Source: Streptomyces candidus
GTDB taxonomy: Bacteria > Actinomycetota > Actinomycetes > Streptomycetales > Streptomycetaceae
Reading direction: 5' to 3'
Assembly: GCF_014207445.1 (NCBI RefSeq)
Contig: NZ_JACHEM010000004.1
Span: 124,001-188,000 of the forward strand
Length of the DNA: 64,000 nt
This document shows, piece by piece, positions 50,677-59,342 of this stretch. The notes below the pieces were generated by a model. That model made no database searches, had not been told where the DNA came from, and saw only the letters and a list, made by a program, of their open reading frames with translations. The translations under genes and the position numbers were made by a program. The stretch's first letter is position 1. The number at the start of each line of letters is the position of its first letter.

Positions 50677-51411
50677 GTGGAAGAAGCATCCGGACCGACC
50701 GAACCGCAGGCCGCGCAGCGCGCATCGCGCGAGTACCGCATGGAGGAACTGGCCGAAAAGGCCGGCATCCCCGTACGCACCCTGCGCTTCTACCGCGAAC
50801 GCAAACTCATCCCCCCGCCACGCCGCGAAGGCCGCATCGCCTGGTACAACGACCACCACCTGGCCCGCCTGCGCACCATCGCCGCTCTGCTGGAACGCGG
50901 CCACACGCTCACCGGCATCGCGGACCTCGCCGCCACCTTCGACAGCGGCCGCGACGTCGGCGAACTCCTCTCCCTCGGCACCCCGGGAACCCCCAGCACC
51001 CCGGGTGTCCCGGGCATCGCGGACGCCCCCGGCACCCCGGGGGCCCCCACGGAGGAGGTCCCGGTCCGCCTGAGCCCCGAACAGCTCGCCGACTACTTCG
51101 AGGGCGAGGTCACCCCGGAGAACCTGGCATCCGCGATGGCCCTCGGCTACCTCGCCGTCGACGGCGACGAGGTCGTCCACATCAGCCGCCGCCTGCTGGA
51201 CGTGTCGGCCGCGCTGGTACGGGAGGGCGTACCGCTCTCCGAGGTGATGGCGGCCGGCCTCCGGGTCCGCGAGCACGCCGACGTCCTCGCCCAGGTCTTC
51301 ATAGACCTGGTCACTACGTACGACGCGGACCCGCGGCGCCTGCGCCCGCTCGCCAAGAGCGTCGTGGAGGCGGAACTGTCCCTGGCCCTGGACCGCCACC
51401 TCGCCCCCTGA
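50677..51411 (+). CDS. MerR-family transcriptional regulator
   Basis: 244 residues. MerR winged-helix domain at ~20-90: YRMEELAEKAGIPVRTLRFY, RERKLIPPPRREGRIAWYND, HLARLRTIAALLERGHTL. A flexible Gly-Thr-Pro-rich segment (residues ~105-125) connects it to a helical C-terminal domain (~130-244) of no known ligand class; there is no Cys cluster for metal sensing. GTG start. It faces the monooxygenase operon, so it is the probable regulator, and the signal may be the substrate of that operon. Confidence 0.88.
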   Translation: MEEASGPTEPQAAQRASREYRMEELAEKAGIPVRTLRFYRERKLIPPPRREGRIAWYNDHHLARLRTIAALLERGHTLTGIADLAATFDSGRDVGELLSLGTPGTPSTPGVPGIADAPGTPGAPTEEVPVRLSPEQLADYFEGEVTPENLASAMALGYLAVDGDEVVHISRRLLDVSAALVREGVPLSEVMAAGLRVREHADVLAQVFIDLVTTYDADPRRLRPLAKSVVEAELSLALDRHLAP

Positions 51412-51462
51412 CGGGCCTTGCGCGCAGGGGCGCCGCCGCGCGGACGGGACCTCCTGGACGGC

Positions 51463-51536
51463 GCCTCCCCCACGCGTCGAGCGCCGCCCGGACGGACGGG
51501 GCCTCCCCCGCGCGCCGAGCGCCGCCCGGACGGAGC
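51463..51536. repeat. Imperfect direct repeat downstream of merR
   Basis: A ~36-38-bp unit (GCCTCCCCC..CG..CGAGCGCCGCCCGGACGGA) occurs twice, at 51463 and 51501, and a more decayed third piece may follow (GAACGCCGCCCCGG). The 51412-51617 gap otherwise shows nothing recognisable. Confidence 0.6.
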
Positions 51537-51617
51537 GCCCGCTGGACGGGACTTCCCACAGGGCGAACGCCGCCCCGGGGGTCGGTGCGGGGCAATGCAT
51601 TCCGGACGCCGCCCCGC

Positions 51618-52415
51618 CTACCTCTCGTACACCACCGTCACGGGCGCGTGATCGCTCCACCGCTCCCCGTGCGTCGCCGCGCGCTCGACCCACCCCTTCA
51701 CCGCGCGCCCGGCCAGTCCGCCCGTCGCCACGTGATAGTCGATGCGCCACCCGCTGTCGTTGTCGAAGGCCCGCCCCCGGTACGACCACCACGAGTACGG
51801 ACCCTCGACGTCCGGATGCAGCGCCCGTACGACATCCACGTACCCCGCCTCCTCGAAGACCCGCCCGAGCCATTCCCGCTCCTCGGGGAGGAACCCGGAC
51901 GACTTCCGGTTCGCCTTCCAGTTCTTCAGGTCGGCCTCCCGGTGGGCGATGTTCCAGTCGCCGCACACCACGACCTCGCGCCCGTCCGCCGCAGCCCGCT
52001 CCTTGAGCCCCACCAGGTAGAGCATGAATTCGTCCATGAACCGGTACTTCTCGTCCTGCTTCTCGGTCCCGACCTCACCCGACGGCAGGTACAGGCTCGC
52101 CACCGTCACACCCGGCAGATCGACCTCCACATAGCGACCGCTCGCATCGAATTCCTCGCTGCCGAACCCGATCCGCACCCGCGTCGGTTCCTGCCGCGAG
52201 TACACCGCGACCCCGGCCCGCCCCTTCGCCGCGGCCGGCGCGAACACCACGTGCCAGCCCTCCGGCGCCCGCACCTCCTCCGGGAGCTGCTCGGCCTCCG
52301 CGCGCACCTCCTGAAGGCACACCACATCGGCGTCGGACCCCGCCAGCCACGGCACGAAGCCTTTCTTGGCGGCGGCCCGCAGGCCATTCACGTTCACAGA
52401 AGTCACAGTCAGCAT
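51618..52415 (-). CDS. xth: Exodeoxyribonuclease III / AP endonuclease
   Basis: 265-residue EEP-fold nuclease for base-excision repair: cleaves at abasic sites and degrades 3' ends. Conserved residues: VTSVNVNGLRAAAKKGF, the metal-binding Glu in VVCLQEVRAE, VVVCGDWNIAH, GWRIDYHVA and WSDHAPVTVVY (final Asp-His). Monocistronic; divergent from a GNAT gene by ~60 bp. Confidence 0.95.
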   Translation of the reverse strand: MLTVTSVNVNGLRAAAKKGFVPWLAGSDADVVCLQEVRAEAEQLPEEVRAPEGWHVVFAPAAAKGRAGVAVYSRQEPTRVRIGFGSEEFDASGRYVEVDLPGVTVASLYLPSGEVGTEKQDEKYRFMDEFMLYLVGLKERAAADGREVVVCGDWNIAHREADLKNWKANRKSSGFLPEEREWLGRVFEEAGYVDVVRALHPDVEGPYSWWSYRGRAFDNDSGWRIDYHVATGGLAGRAVKGWVERAATHGERWSDHAPVTVVYER

Positions 52416-52476
52416 CCGAAAACCCTACCGACCCACCACTCGCCATCCGTCCGAGCACCACTCGTACGCTCGTTCC

Positions 52477-53010
52477 ATGGACATCCGCCCCATCGCCTAC
52501 GACCATCCCGACGCGGTCAAACTCAACGACCAGGTGCAGCTCGAATACGCGGAGCGCTACGGAGAGAGCGACATGACCCCGCTCGACCCCGCGATGTTCA
52601 CCCCGCCCCGCGGTCTGTACCTGATCGCGTACGACAACGAAGGCTTCCCGGTGGCCACCGGCGGCTGGCGCGCCCAGCAGGCGGGCGAGGAGAACTACGC
52701 CGACGGCGACGCCGAACTCAAGCGCATGTACGTCGTTCCCGCGGCCCGCGGCAGAGCCCTCGCCCGCCGCATCCTCGCCCTCCTCGAAGCCGACGCGCGC
52801 GCCGCCGGGCGCACCCGCATGGTCCTGGAAACCGGCACCGAACAACCCGAGGCCATCGCCCTCTACCTCTCCGCCGGCTACACCCAGGTCCCGCAGGCAA
52901 ACCGCTTCGGCCTCTACCGCACGACCGACGAAAGCCGCTGCTTCACCAAACCCCTGACCCGGCAGCTCCCGACGACACCGATACCCGCGCCACGCAAGCC
53001 GCTGCCGTAA
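52477..53010 (+). CDS. GNAT-family N-acetyltransferase
   Basis: 177 residues. Single GNAT fold with the acetyl-CoA-binding signature RxxGxA-like in MYVVPAARGRALARRIL (here R-G-R-A-L, a slightly altered loop), followed by LYLSAGYTQVPQ at the end. Contains LKRMYV typical of the family beta-strand 4. The substrate cannot be named. ATG at 52477 lies just upstream of MDIRPIAYD. Confidence 0.82.
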   Translation: MDIRPIAYDHPDAVKLNDQVQLEYAERYGESDMTPLDPAMFTPPRGLYLIAYDNEGFPVATGGWRAQQAGEENYADGDAELKRMYVVPAARGRALARRILALLEADARAAGRTRMVLETGTEQPEAIALYLSAGYTQVPQANRFGLYRTTDESRCFTKPLTRQLPTTPIPAPRKPLP

Positions 53011-53320
53011 CTCCCGCCACGAACTCCCGTCGCGACGAGACGTCCGGACCGCTCCCTCCCGGCCGATCCGTCCCGGTACTCCGGTACACCCGGTAGACCG
53101 GTACACCCGTCCCGTGGGCATAGCGCCGTACCGTGCCGCCGCCCGGCAGCAACCGCCCAACGCAGTGGCGGCGCAGCGTTCCTGACGCGGCAGCGCAGAA
53201 ACCCGCGGCGGCGGCACGTGGGACTCCCGGCGCCCCCGGAAACGACGAAGTCCCGCCCGATCAGATGATCGGACGGGACTCGTGAACCGCTGACGAGCTG
53301 ACTCGCGAACGGTCCGGTTG
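53011..53320. other. Non-coding gap with direct repeats and tRNA terminator
   Basis: A 310-bp gap after the GNAT gene and before tRNA-Ala. Contains two copies of CCGGTACACCCG (53081-53092 and 53098-53109, 17 bp apart) and a strong hairpin at 53249-53280. No credible gene is present. Confidence 0.55.
53249..53280 (-). terminator. Terminator of tRNA-Ala
   Basis: AGTCCCGCCCGATC / GATCGGACGGGACT, a 14-bp stem with one mismatch and a 4-nt AGAT loop, begins 41 bp beyond the tRNA 3' end on the minus strand and is followed by a T-rich CTTCGTCGTTT. Confidence 0.8.
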
Positions 53321-53394
53321 TGGACCTGTGGGGATTTGAACCCCAGACCCCCTCGATGCGAACGAGGTGCGCTACCAGACTGCGCCACAGGCCC
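53321..53394 (-). tRNA. tRNA-Ala (anticodon CGC)
   Basis: A complete cloverleaf in the minus strand. The acceptor stem is GGGCCTG/CAGGTCC (one G-U), discriminator A. Anticodon stem CCTCG/CGAGG around the loop TTCGCAT gives anticodon CGC, reading GCG Ala codons, which are abundant in this genome. T stem TGGGG/CCCCA with loop TTCAAAT. CCA is not encoded. Confidence 0.95.
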
Positions 53395-53469
53395 TTGCAA
53401 CGAGATGAACTCTAGCACCTCCTGCGGGGTGCTTGGAAATCCGTTCCTACGCCCCTCACCTGCGGCGGG

Positions 53470-54843
53470 TCACTCGTTGGCGGCGCGGGGGCGTTCGTCG
53501 TCATCGTCGTACTGGTCGAACAGCGGGGTGCGGCCGCGGTCGCGGGAGCGACGGCCCGCGGAGGGGAGTCGTTCGGCCTCGGACGGGACGTCCTCGACGG
53601 GCGGCGTCGGGTCGGCGGTGCTGGAGCGGGCGGCGCTCCAGGTGTCGGGAGCGCCGAGGTCGAGATCGCCGTTGGCCCGCGGGGCGACGGGGGCGGTGAC
53701 GTACGTGGGGAGCGGAACGGGCACCGGCTCCCAGCTCTCGCCGCGGGCGGCACCTCGTTCGCGCTCGCGCTGCTGGTCGACCCACTCGGCGTGGTCGGTC
53801 TGCTCGACCAGGGCCCGTCGTCCGGCCTCCTGGGGGGAGACGGCGGGGGCGGGCTCCGGTTCGGGGCGCTCACCGGGCTCGGGGCGGCGGTACGGGTGGG
53901 CGTGCTGCTGGCGGGGATGGCGCTGGTGCGACTGCTGGTGGGGCTGGTGTGCGTGCTGGTGGGGCTGGTGCGTGTGCTGCTCACCGGGGGCGGTCGGCGT
54001 CTGCTGCTGCGGCGGTGCGGGGCGGCGGACCTGCTGGGTGCGCTGTTCCCGCAACTGCTGGGCGGCGAGTTCGGCGCGACGGCGGTCCATGGTGAAGACG
54101 AACCGGCGCTTCTCCTGGCCACGCAGGTGCACGATGTACGCGCTGAGCAGGACGGCCGGAATGCCGGGCGCCCAGAGGTAACCGAGGCCGCCGACGGCGG
54201 CGACGATCGTGCCGAGGGTGAACGCGGCGAAGAGCATCACAGTGGTGCGTCGGCGGCGGGCGAGCACCTTGGAGCGGCGGGCACGCTCGGCGGAGGCCGA
54301 CTTCTCCCGGGCCGACTGGGCACCGACGGGCTTCTCGCGCTGCGGTTCGGGCTCGCGGGCGGACTGCTCACGTGACGAGTGGTCACGTGCCGAGTGACCA
54401 TGTGACGGATGGTCGTGGGCCTGAGGGTCGCGTGCCGGTTCGGGCTCGGGTACGGATTCCCGTACCTGGGCCTTCGCGTGCTCGCGCGCGGGCTGCCGAC
54501 GGGGCGGGGCCGGGTGTTCGGTCCTGGCCGGGGGCGCCGCGAAGGCGCGGACGTCGACCGAATCGGTCACCGGGTCCGCACTGTTCTGGGCGTCGGGGTC
54601 ACCGGGCTCCCTACCGTCCGCACCGTCCGGGTCGCCGTGGGCGTCCTCGGCGTCGCGCTGCCGGAGCTCCTTGGCGTACCGGCGCTCCATGGCCGCCCGT
54701 CCGGACAGCAGTCGGATGGCGGTGCTGAAGCGTTCCGTCGGACGGGCCTCGTTGAGTTCGTCCTGCCGGCGGAGCCACATCGGCACCAAGTAGGCGGCCC
54801 AGGCCCCGACAATGACTGCGTAGATCAGGCCGCTGCTGCTCAC
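53470..54843 (-). CDS. sepX: Divisome membrane protein SepX/GlpR
   Basis: 457 residues: a very N-terminal membrane helix (LIYAVIVGAWAAYLVPMWLRRQDE, residues 4-22), a long charged/His-Ser-rich cytosolic loop (~30-205), two closely spaced membrane helices (~210-250, TVMLFAAFTLGTIVAAVGGL then PAVLLSAYIVHL), and a His/Gln-rich low-complexity tail. The layout and the Glp/moeA-galU neighbourhood match SepX of Streptomyces, needed for cross-wall and sporulation septa, and GlpR of corynebacteria, the membrane receptor for a gephyrin-like protein. GTG at 54843 is the likely start; upstream is AT-rich. Confidence 0.88.
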   Translation of the reverse strand: MSSSGLIYAVIVGAWAAYLVPMWLRRQDELNEARPTERFSTAIRLLSGRAAMERRYAKELRQRDAEDAHGDPDGADGREPGDPDAQNSADPVTDSVDVRAFAAPPARTEHPAPPRRQPAREHAKAQVRESVPEPEPARDPQAHDHPSHGHSARDHSSREQSAREPEPQREKPVGAQSAREKSASAERARRSKVLARRRRTTVMLFAAFTLGTIVAAVGGLGYLWAPGIPAVLLSAYIVHLRGQEKRRFVFTMDRRRAELAAQQLREQRTQQVRRPAPPQQQTPTAPGEQHTHQPHQHAHQPHQQSHQRHPRQQHAHPYRRPEPGERPEPEPAPAVSPQEAGRRALVEQTDHAEWVDQQRERERGAARGESWEPVPVPLPTYVTAPVAPRANGDLDLGAPDTWSAARSSTADPTPPVEDVPSEAERLPSAGRRSRDRGRTPLFDQYDDDDERPRAANE

Positions 54844-54980
54844 ACCCCACACCGTAGAGGTGCCCGAAGGGAGGCATCCGCCAATTGGGCCGGTGTGTCG
54901 TACGTATCTGTCTGATATTCCGAACTTTTTAGCCGCACGGGATTCCAGCCACGGAGAAATTCGAACATATATTTCATTCC

Positions 54981-55586
54981 CTAGTGATCGCTCTGCGAGG
55001 TGGAGCGGCGCCGCCACCGGCCGAGGACGCCTTCGGGCACCTCCTCCGAGGTCAGGGCGAAGACCAGGTGGTCGCGCCAGTCGCCGTCGATGTGCAGGTA
55101 GCGCGGGCGCAGACCCTCCTCGCGGAAACCCAGCTTTTCGACGACGCGACGGCTGGGACCGTTCTCCGGGCGAATGCACACCTCTACGCGGTGCAGGCCG
55201 ACGCTGCGGAAACAGTGGTCGACGGCGAGCGCCACCGCGGTCGGCATGACGCCCCGGCCGGCCACGTCCCGGTCGACCCAGTAGCCGACGTGCCCGGAGC
55301 ACATGGAACCCCAGGTGATACCGGCGACGGTGAGCTGGCCGACAAGTCGACCTTGGTAGTCGATGACGAACGGCAGCATCCGGCCGGCGTTCGCCTCCGC
55401 CCGCAGATGGCGCACCATCTGGCGGTACGTCGGGCGGTGGGTGACCGGGCCCAGCGGTGCGGGCGGCGGAATGGTCGCCTCCCACGGGCGGAGCCAGTCA
55501 CGGTTGCGCCGGTTGACCTCGCGCCAGGCCCGCTGGTCGCGCATTTTTATCGGACGGAGGGTGACGTCGCCGTCCACCAGCTCCAC
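54981..55586 (-). CDS. RimJ-like GNAT N-acetyltransferase
   Basis: 201 residues. Resembles the RimJ/RimL branch acting on protein N-termini: MELVDGDVTLRPIKMRDQRAWREVNRRNRDWLRPWEAT, IDYQGRLVGQLTVAGI, GYWVDRDVAGRGVMPTAVALAVDH (acetyl-CoA loop) and RPENGPSRRVVEKLGFREEG. Encoded between sepX and mog, as rimJ is in the M. tuberculosis moeA1-rimJ-glpR cluster. The true substrate is unknown. The 54844-54980 gap after it is AT-rich and carries the sepX promoter. Confidence 0.87.
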   Translation of the reverse strand: MELVDGDVTLRPIKMRDQRAWREVNRRNRDWLRPWEATIPPPAPLGPVTHRPTYRQMVRHLRAEANAGRMLPFVIDYQGRLVGQLTVAGITWGSMCSGHVGYWVDRDVAGRGVMPTAVALAVDHCFRSVGLHRVEVCIRPENGPSRRVVEKLGFREEGLRPRYLHIDGDWRDHLVFALTSEEVPEGVLGRWRRRSTSQSDH

Positions 55587-55603
55587 GGGCCAGACGGAGC
55601 CGT

Positions 55604-56413
55604 TCAGCGGGGACCCCCGGAGGAACCGGCGGGTCCGGTGGGCCTCGGGTGGTCACCGCCGCGGAGCTGGTCGACGGCGTGCAGCAGGATCCGGTCCAGT
55701 ACCGCGAGGCCGTCACGGACGCCGCCGGTGGAGCCCGGCAGGTTGACGATCAGCGTCGTACCGCCGCCCGCCACGCCCGCCAGGCCGCGGGAGAGCGACG
55801 CCGTGGGAACGTGCGGGCGGCCTTCGGCACGGATGGCCTCGGGGATACCGGGGATCTCGTGGTCGAGGACCTTGCGCGTGGCGTCGGGGGTGCGGTCGGT
55901 GGGTGAGATGCCGGTGCCGCCGGTGGTGACGATCGCGTCGTAAGCGGCGGCCACGCCGTCCCGCAGGGCCGCTTCGACGGGATCGCCGTCGGGGACGACC
56001 ACCGGTCCGTCGACGGTGAAGCCCATCCGGGTCAGTCCCTCGGCGACGAGGGGGCCGCCCTTGTCGGCGTAGACGCCGGCGGAGGCCCGGTTGGAGGCGG
56101 TGACGACGAGGGCGCGGTACGGGCGCACATCGGGGCCGGCGTGCGCGGGGTCGCCCGGTACCTGCGACTGGTAGCCGGGTTCGGAGACGGGCCCGGGAAC
56201 GGTCCGCGGGTGCGCGTGCGCCTCGGAGACGGGCGCGTCGGTACTCACCGGGGAGTCCGGGGCGAGGGCGGTGACGCGGGTGGCGACCCCGGAGCCCTCC
56301 GTTCCGGGCGGGCCGACGGTGGCGACGGACGGACCCGTGGCGTCTGCCGACGCGGCCGGCGACGCGGCCTCCGTGGAGTCGGTCGGGGAGAACGTCAGGT
56401 GCCAGGTACTCAT
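55604..56413 (-). CDS. MogA/MoaB-type molybdopterin adenylyltransferase
   Basis: 269 residues. The catalytic core (~84-245) has [51 protein letters not shown], and a late [17 protein letters not shown], all typical of MogA/MoaB which adenylate molybdopterin before molybdate insertion. The N-terminal ~80 residues are Thr/Ser/Asp/Pro-rich and not part of the family. Its ATG overlaps the moaC stop (ATGA). Molybdenum cofactor genes surround it. Confidence 0.88.
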   Translation of the reverse strand: MSTWHLTFSPTDSTEAASPAASADATGPSVATVGPPGTEGSGVATRVTALAPDSPVSTDAPVSEAHAHPRTVPGPVSEPGYQSQVPGDPAHAGPDVRPYRALVVTASNRASAGVYADKGGPLVAEGLTRMGFTVDGPVVVPDGDPVEAALRDGVAAAYDAIVTTGGTGISPTDRTPDATRKVLDHEIPGIPEAIRAEGRPHVPTASLSRGLAGVAGGGTTLIVNLPGSTGGVRDGLAVLDRILLHAVDQLRGGDHPRPTGPAGSSGGPR

Positions 56414-56889
56414 GAGCGGTTCCAGTCGCCGGACTTGCCACCGGTCTTCTCCTCGACCCGTACGTCCGTGATGACCGCGGCCTTGTCGACGGCCTTCACC
56501 ATGTCGATCACGGTGAGGGCGGCGACGGTGACGGCGGTCAGGGCTTCCATCTCCACGCCCGTACGGTCCGTGGTCTTCACGGTGGCGAGAATCTCGACCG
56601 CGTCGTCGGCAACCGACAAGTCGACTTTGACGCCGGAGACCGCGAGCGGGTGACAGAGCGGGATCAGGTCGGGGGTGCGCTTGGCACCCATGATGCCGGC
56701 GATGCGGGCGGTGGCGAGGGCGTCGCCCTTGGGGACGCCCTCGCCCCGGAGGAGTTCGATCACTCGCGGTGCGACGAGAACGCGGCCGCTGGCACGCGCG
56801 GTGCGGGTGGTCACGTTCTTCTCGGAGACGTCGACCATCCGGGCCGCGCCGGCCTCGTCGATGTGCGTCAGCCTGCTCTGCGTACTCAT
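56410..56889 (-). CDS. moaC: Cyclic pyranopterin monophosphate synthase
   Basis: 159-residue MoaC, which with MoaA converts GTP into cyclic pyranopterin monophosphate, the first step of molybdenum cofactor synthesis. Signature [40 protein letters not shown] and [23 protein letters not shown]. The ATG at 56889 is the start by family alignment; in-frame sequence upstream is unrelated. It is followed with overlap by mog. Confidence 0.95.
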   Translation of the reverse strand: MSTQSRLTHIDEAGAARMVDVSEKNVTTRTARASGRVLVAPRVIELLRGEGVPKGDALATARIAGIMGAKRTPDLIPLCHPLAVSGVKVDLSVADDAVEILATVKTTDRTGVEMEALTAVTVAALTVIDMVKAVDKAAVITDVRVEEKTGGKSGDWNRS

Positions 56890-56995
56890 GTCTCCGCCTC
56901 GCGTTCCGGCGCCGGTCGTTGCCTCGGCAGTCGTGGGCAGACGTTGGCAGTCATTGCCACGGCGCAGCGGCAGACACCGTACCGCCACCGGCGGG

Positions 56996-58354
56996 TCATT
57001 GCGTGAGCAGGACCACCTCGACTTCCGTGCCGGGCTCCACGGCGGTGGTGTCCTCGGGAACCACCAGCAGCGAATCCGCGTGCGCGAGAGCGGCGATCAG
57101 GTGGGAGCCGGAACCGCCCACCGGAGTGACAGTGCCCGCGTCGGCGTCGTACGTCGCGCGGAGGAACTGGCGCTTCCCGGCGGGTGACGTCAAGGGCTCC
57201 GACGCCTCCAGTTCGGCGCGGACCGTCGTGCGGTGGACGTCCTGCAGCCCCATCAGGGCGCGGATGACGGGGCGGACGAACAGCTCGAAGGAGACGTAGG
57301 AGGAGACCGGGTTGCCGGGGAGCGCAAGCAGCGGGGTGTGGTCGGGCCCGATTGAGCCGAAGCCCTGCGGCTTGCCCGGCTGCATGGCCAGCTTGCGGAA
57401 GTCGACACCGCTGCCGGGTTCGTCCTCGTCGGCTACGGAGGCCAGGGCTTCCTTGACCACGTCGTACGCGCCGACGCTGACGCCGCCCGTGGTGATCAGG
57501 AGGTCGGCGCGGACGAGCTGGTCCTCGATGGTGGCGCGGAGTTCGTCGGCGTCGTCGGTCACGGCGCCGACGCGGTAGGCGATGGCTCCGGCGGCTCGGG
57601 CGGCGGCGGTGAGGGTGAAGCTGTTGGAGTCGTAGATCTGGCCAGCCTCCAGCTTCTCGCCGGGCTGGACGAGCTCGGACCCGGTGGACATCACGACCAC
57701 GCGGGGCCGCGGACGGACCAGCACGGAGGGCCGGCCGATCGCGGCGAGCAGGCCGATCTGGGGCGGGCCGAGCACCGTACCGGCTGCGAGGGCCGTGTCG
57801 CCGGCCTTGACGTCGCTGCCGGCCGCGCGGACGTACGCGCGGGCTTCGGCGGGCCGGTGGACGCGGACCTCGCCGGTGGAGTCGTCGGGGTGGGTGCCCG
57901 CCGCGCGCATGGTGGTGGCGGGGCCGCCGCCGCTGCCGCCGTCGGTCCACTCGACCGGAACGACCGCCTCCGCGCCGGGCGGCAGCGGGGCGCCGGTCAT
58001 GATGCGGGCAGCCTCGCCGGGACCGACGTTGATCTCCTGGGCGCCACCGAAGCCCGCCGCCACGTCACCGATCACCGTGAGCACGGCGGGGAACTCCGCG
58101 CTCGCGCCGGTGATGTCGGCCACCCGGACCGCGTACCCGTCCATCGAGCTGTTGTCGAAGGGCGGCAGCGCGAGCGGAACGGTGACGTCCTCGACCAGTA
58201 CGCAGCCCTGCGCGTCCGGGAGTTGCAGCTCGATGGGCTCCAACGGCTGGATCGCGCCGAGCACGTCGTCCAGGTGCTCGTCCACCGACCAGACGCGGTC
58301 GGGTCCGCCGCTGTTGTCGGGGGCGTTGGCGGACGGTACTTCGGTTGAGCTCAC
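56996..58354 (-). CDS. glp: Gephyrin-like molybdotransferase Glp (MoeA family)
   Basis: 452 residues of the MoeA family: domain signature [17 protein letters not shown] near residue 65, [56 protein letters not shown] and the late [17 protein letters not shown]. MoeA inserts molybdate into adenylated molybdopterin. In Corynebacterium and Streptomyces the paralogue next to glpR/sepX instead works with the division machinery (Glp). It is 3 bp upstream of the galU stop's neighbour and follows galU in the same direction. Confidence 0.9.
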   Translation of the reverse strand: MSSTEVPSANAPDNSGGPDRVWSVDEHLDDVLGAIQPLEPIELQLPDAQGCVLVEDVTVPLALPPFDNSSMDGYAVRVADITGASAEFPAVLTVIGDVAAGFGGAQEINVGPGEAARIMTGAPLPPGAEAVVPVEWTDGGSGGGPATTMRAAGTHPDDSTGEVRVHRPAEARAYVRAAGSDVKAGDTALAAGTVLGPPQIGLLAAIGRPSVLVRPRPRVVVMSTGSELVQPGEKLEAGQIYDSNSFTLTAAARAAGAIAYRVGAVTDDADELRATIEDQLVRADLLITTGGVSVGAYDVVKEALASVADEDEPGSGVDFRKLAMQPGKPQGFGSIGPDHTPLLALPGNPVSSYVSFELFVRPVIRALMGLQDVHRTTVRAELEASEPLTSPAGKRQFLRATYDADAGTVTPVGGSGSHLIAALAHADSLLVVPEDTTAVEPGTEVEVVLLTQ

Positions 58355-58357
58355 TTG

Positions 58358-59260
58358 CTACATCTCCTCGGTGACGTAACTCCGCAGCCAGGTCTTGAAG
58401 TCCGGGCCCAGGTCACCACGTTCGCATGCGAGTCTGACAATCGCCCGAAGATAGTCCCCGCGGTCCCCGGTGTCATAGCGCCGCCCCCTGAAGACGACGC
58501 CGTGCACGGGGCCGCCGACCTTCTCGTCCTCGGCCAGCGTCTGCAGGGCGTCGGTGAGCTGGATCTCGCCGCCGCGGCCGGGCGCGGTCTCGCGCAGGAC
58601 GTCGAAGACGGCCGGGTCCAGGACGTAGCGCCCGATGATGGCGAGGTTGCTGGGGGCCTCCGCCGGTTCGGGCTTCTCGACGAGGCCGGTGACCTTGACG
58701 ACGTCGCCGTCGTCGGACGGTTCGACGGCCGCACATCCGTAAAGGTGGATCTGCTGGGGGTCGACCTCCATGAGGGCGACGACGCTGCCGCCGTACGTCT
58801 GCTGGACCTCGACCATGCGGGCGAGGAGGGGGTCGCGGGGGTCGATCAGGTCGTCGCCGAGGAGGACGGCGAAGGCTTCGTCGCCGACGTGCGGGGCGGC
58901 GCACAGCACCGCGTGGCCCAGGCCCCGGGGGTCGCCCTGGCGGACGTAGTGCATGGTCGCCAGGTCACTGGACTCCTGCACCTTGGCGAGGCGATGGGCG
59001 TCGCCCTTCTTGGTAAGGGCGGACTCCAGCTCGTAGTTGCGGTCGAAGTGGTCCTCAAGAGGGCGCTTGTTGCGGCCGGTCACCATGAGGACGTCGGAGA
59101 GTCCGGCCCCGGCGGCTTCCTCGACCACGTACTGGATCGCGGGCTTGTCGACGACGGGCAGCATCTCCTTGGGAGTGGCCTTCGTCGCAGGAAGGAAGCG
59201 GGTGCCGAGTCCCGCGGCCGGGATGACAGCCTTGCTGATTCTGCGGTGCGCCTGATTCAT
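58358..59260 (-). CDS. galU: UTP-glucose-1-phosphate uridylyltransferase
   Basis: Makes UDP-glucose for glycolipids, trehalose and the gal pathway. 300 residues with AVIPAAGLGTRFLPATKATPKEMLPVVDKPAIQ (nucleotidyltransferase signature) at the N-terminus, LGDDLIDPRDPLL and AIVRLACERGDLGPDF near the C-terminus. It starts the run galU-glp-moaC-mog-GNAT-sepX, with only 3 bp separating its stop from glp. Divergent from fau across 82 bp, the same layout as in M. tuberculosis. Confidence 0.96.
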   Translation of the reverse strand: MNQAHRRISKAVIPAAGLGTRFLPATKATPKEMLPVVDKPAIQYVVEEAAGAGLSDVLMVTGRNKRPLEDHFDRNYELESALTKKGDAHRLAKVQESSDLATMHYVRQGDPRGLGHAVLCAAPHVGDEAFAVLLGDDLIDPRDPLLARMVEVQQTYGGSVVALMEVDPQQIHLYGCAAVEPSDDGDVVKVTGLVEKPEPAEAPSNLAIIGRYVLDPAVFDVLRETAPGRGGEIQLTDALQTLAEDEKVGGPVHGVVFRGRRYDTGDRGDYLRAIVRLACERGDLGPDFKTWLRSYVTEEM

Positions 59261-59342
59261 GCTGGAACGATATCGGCTGCTGCAGCACGGAAGGTCGGCT
59301 TCCGGACACTTTGTTGCTGTATGAGCGAATAGTGGAGGTCAA

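Noticed and set aside
54895..54899. GACAC (minus strand) upstream of sepX as a WhiA site
   Set aside because: A five-base match is expected by chance; no supporting second site or spacing was found.
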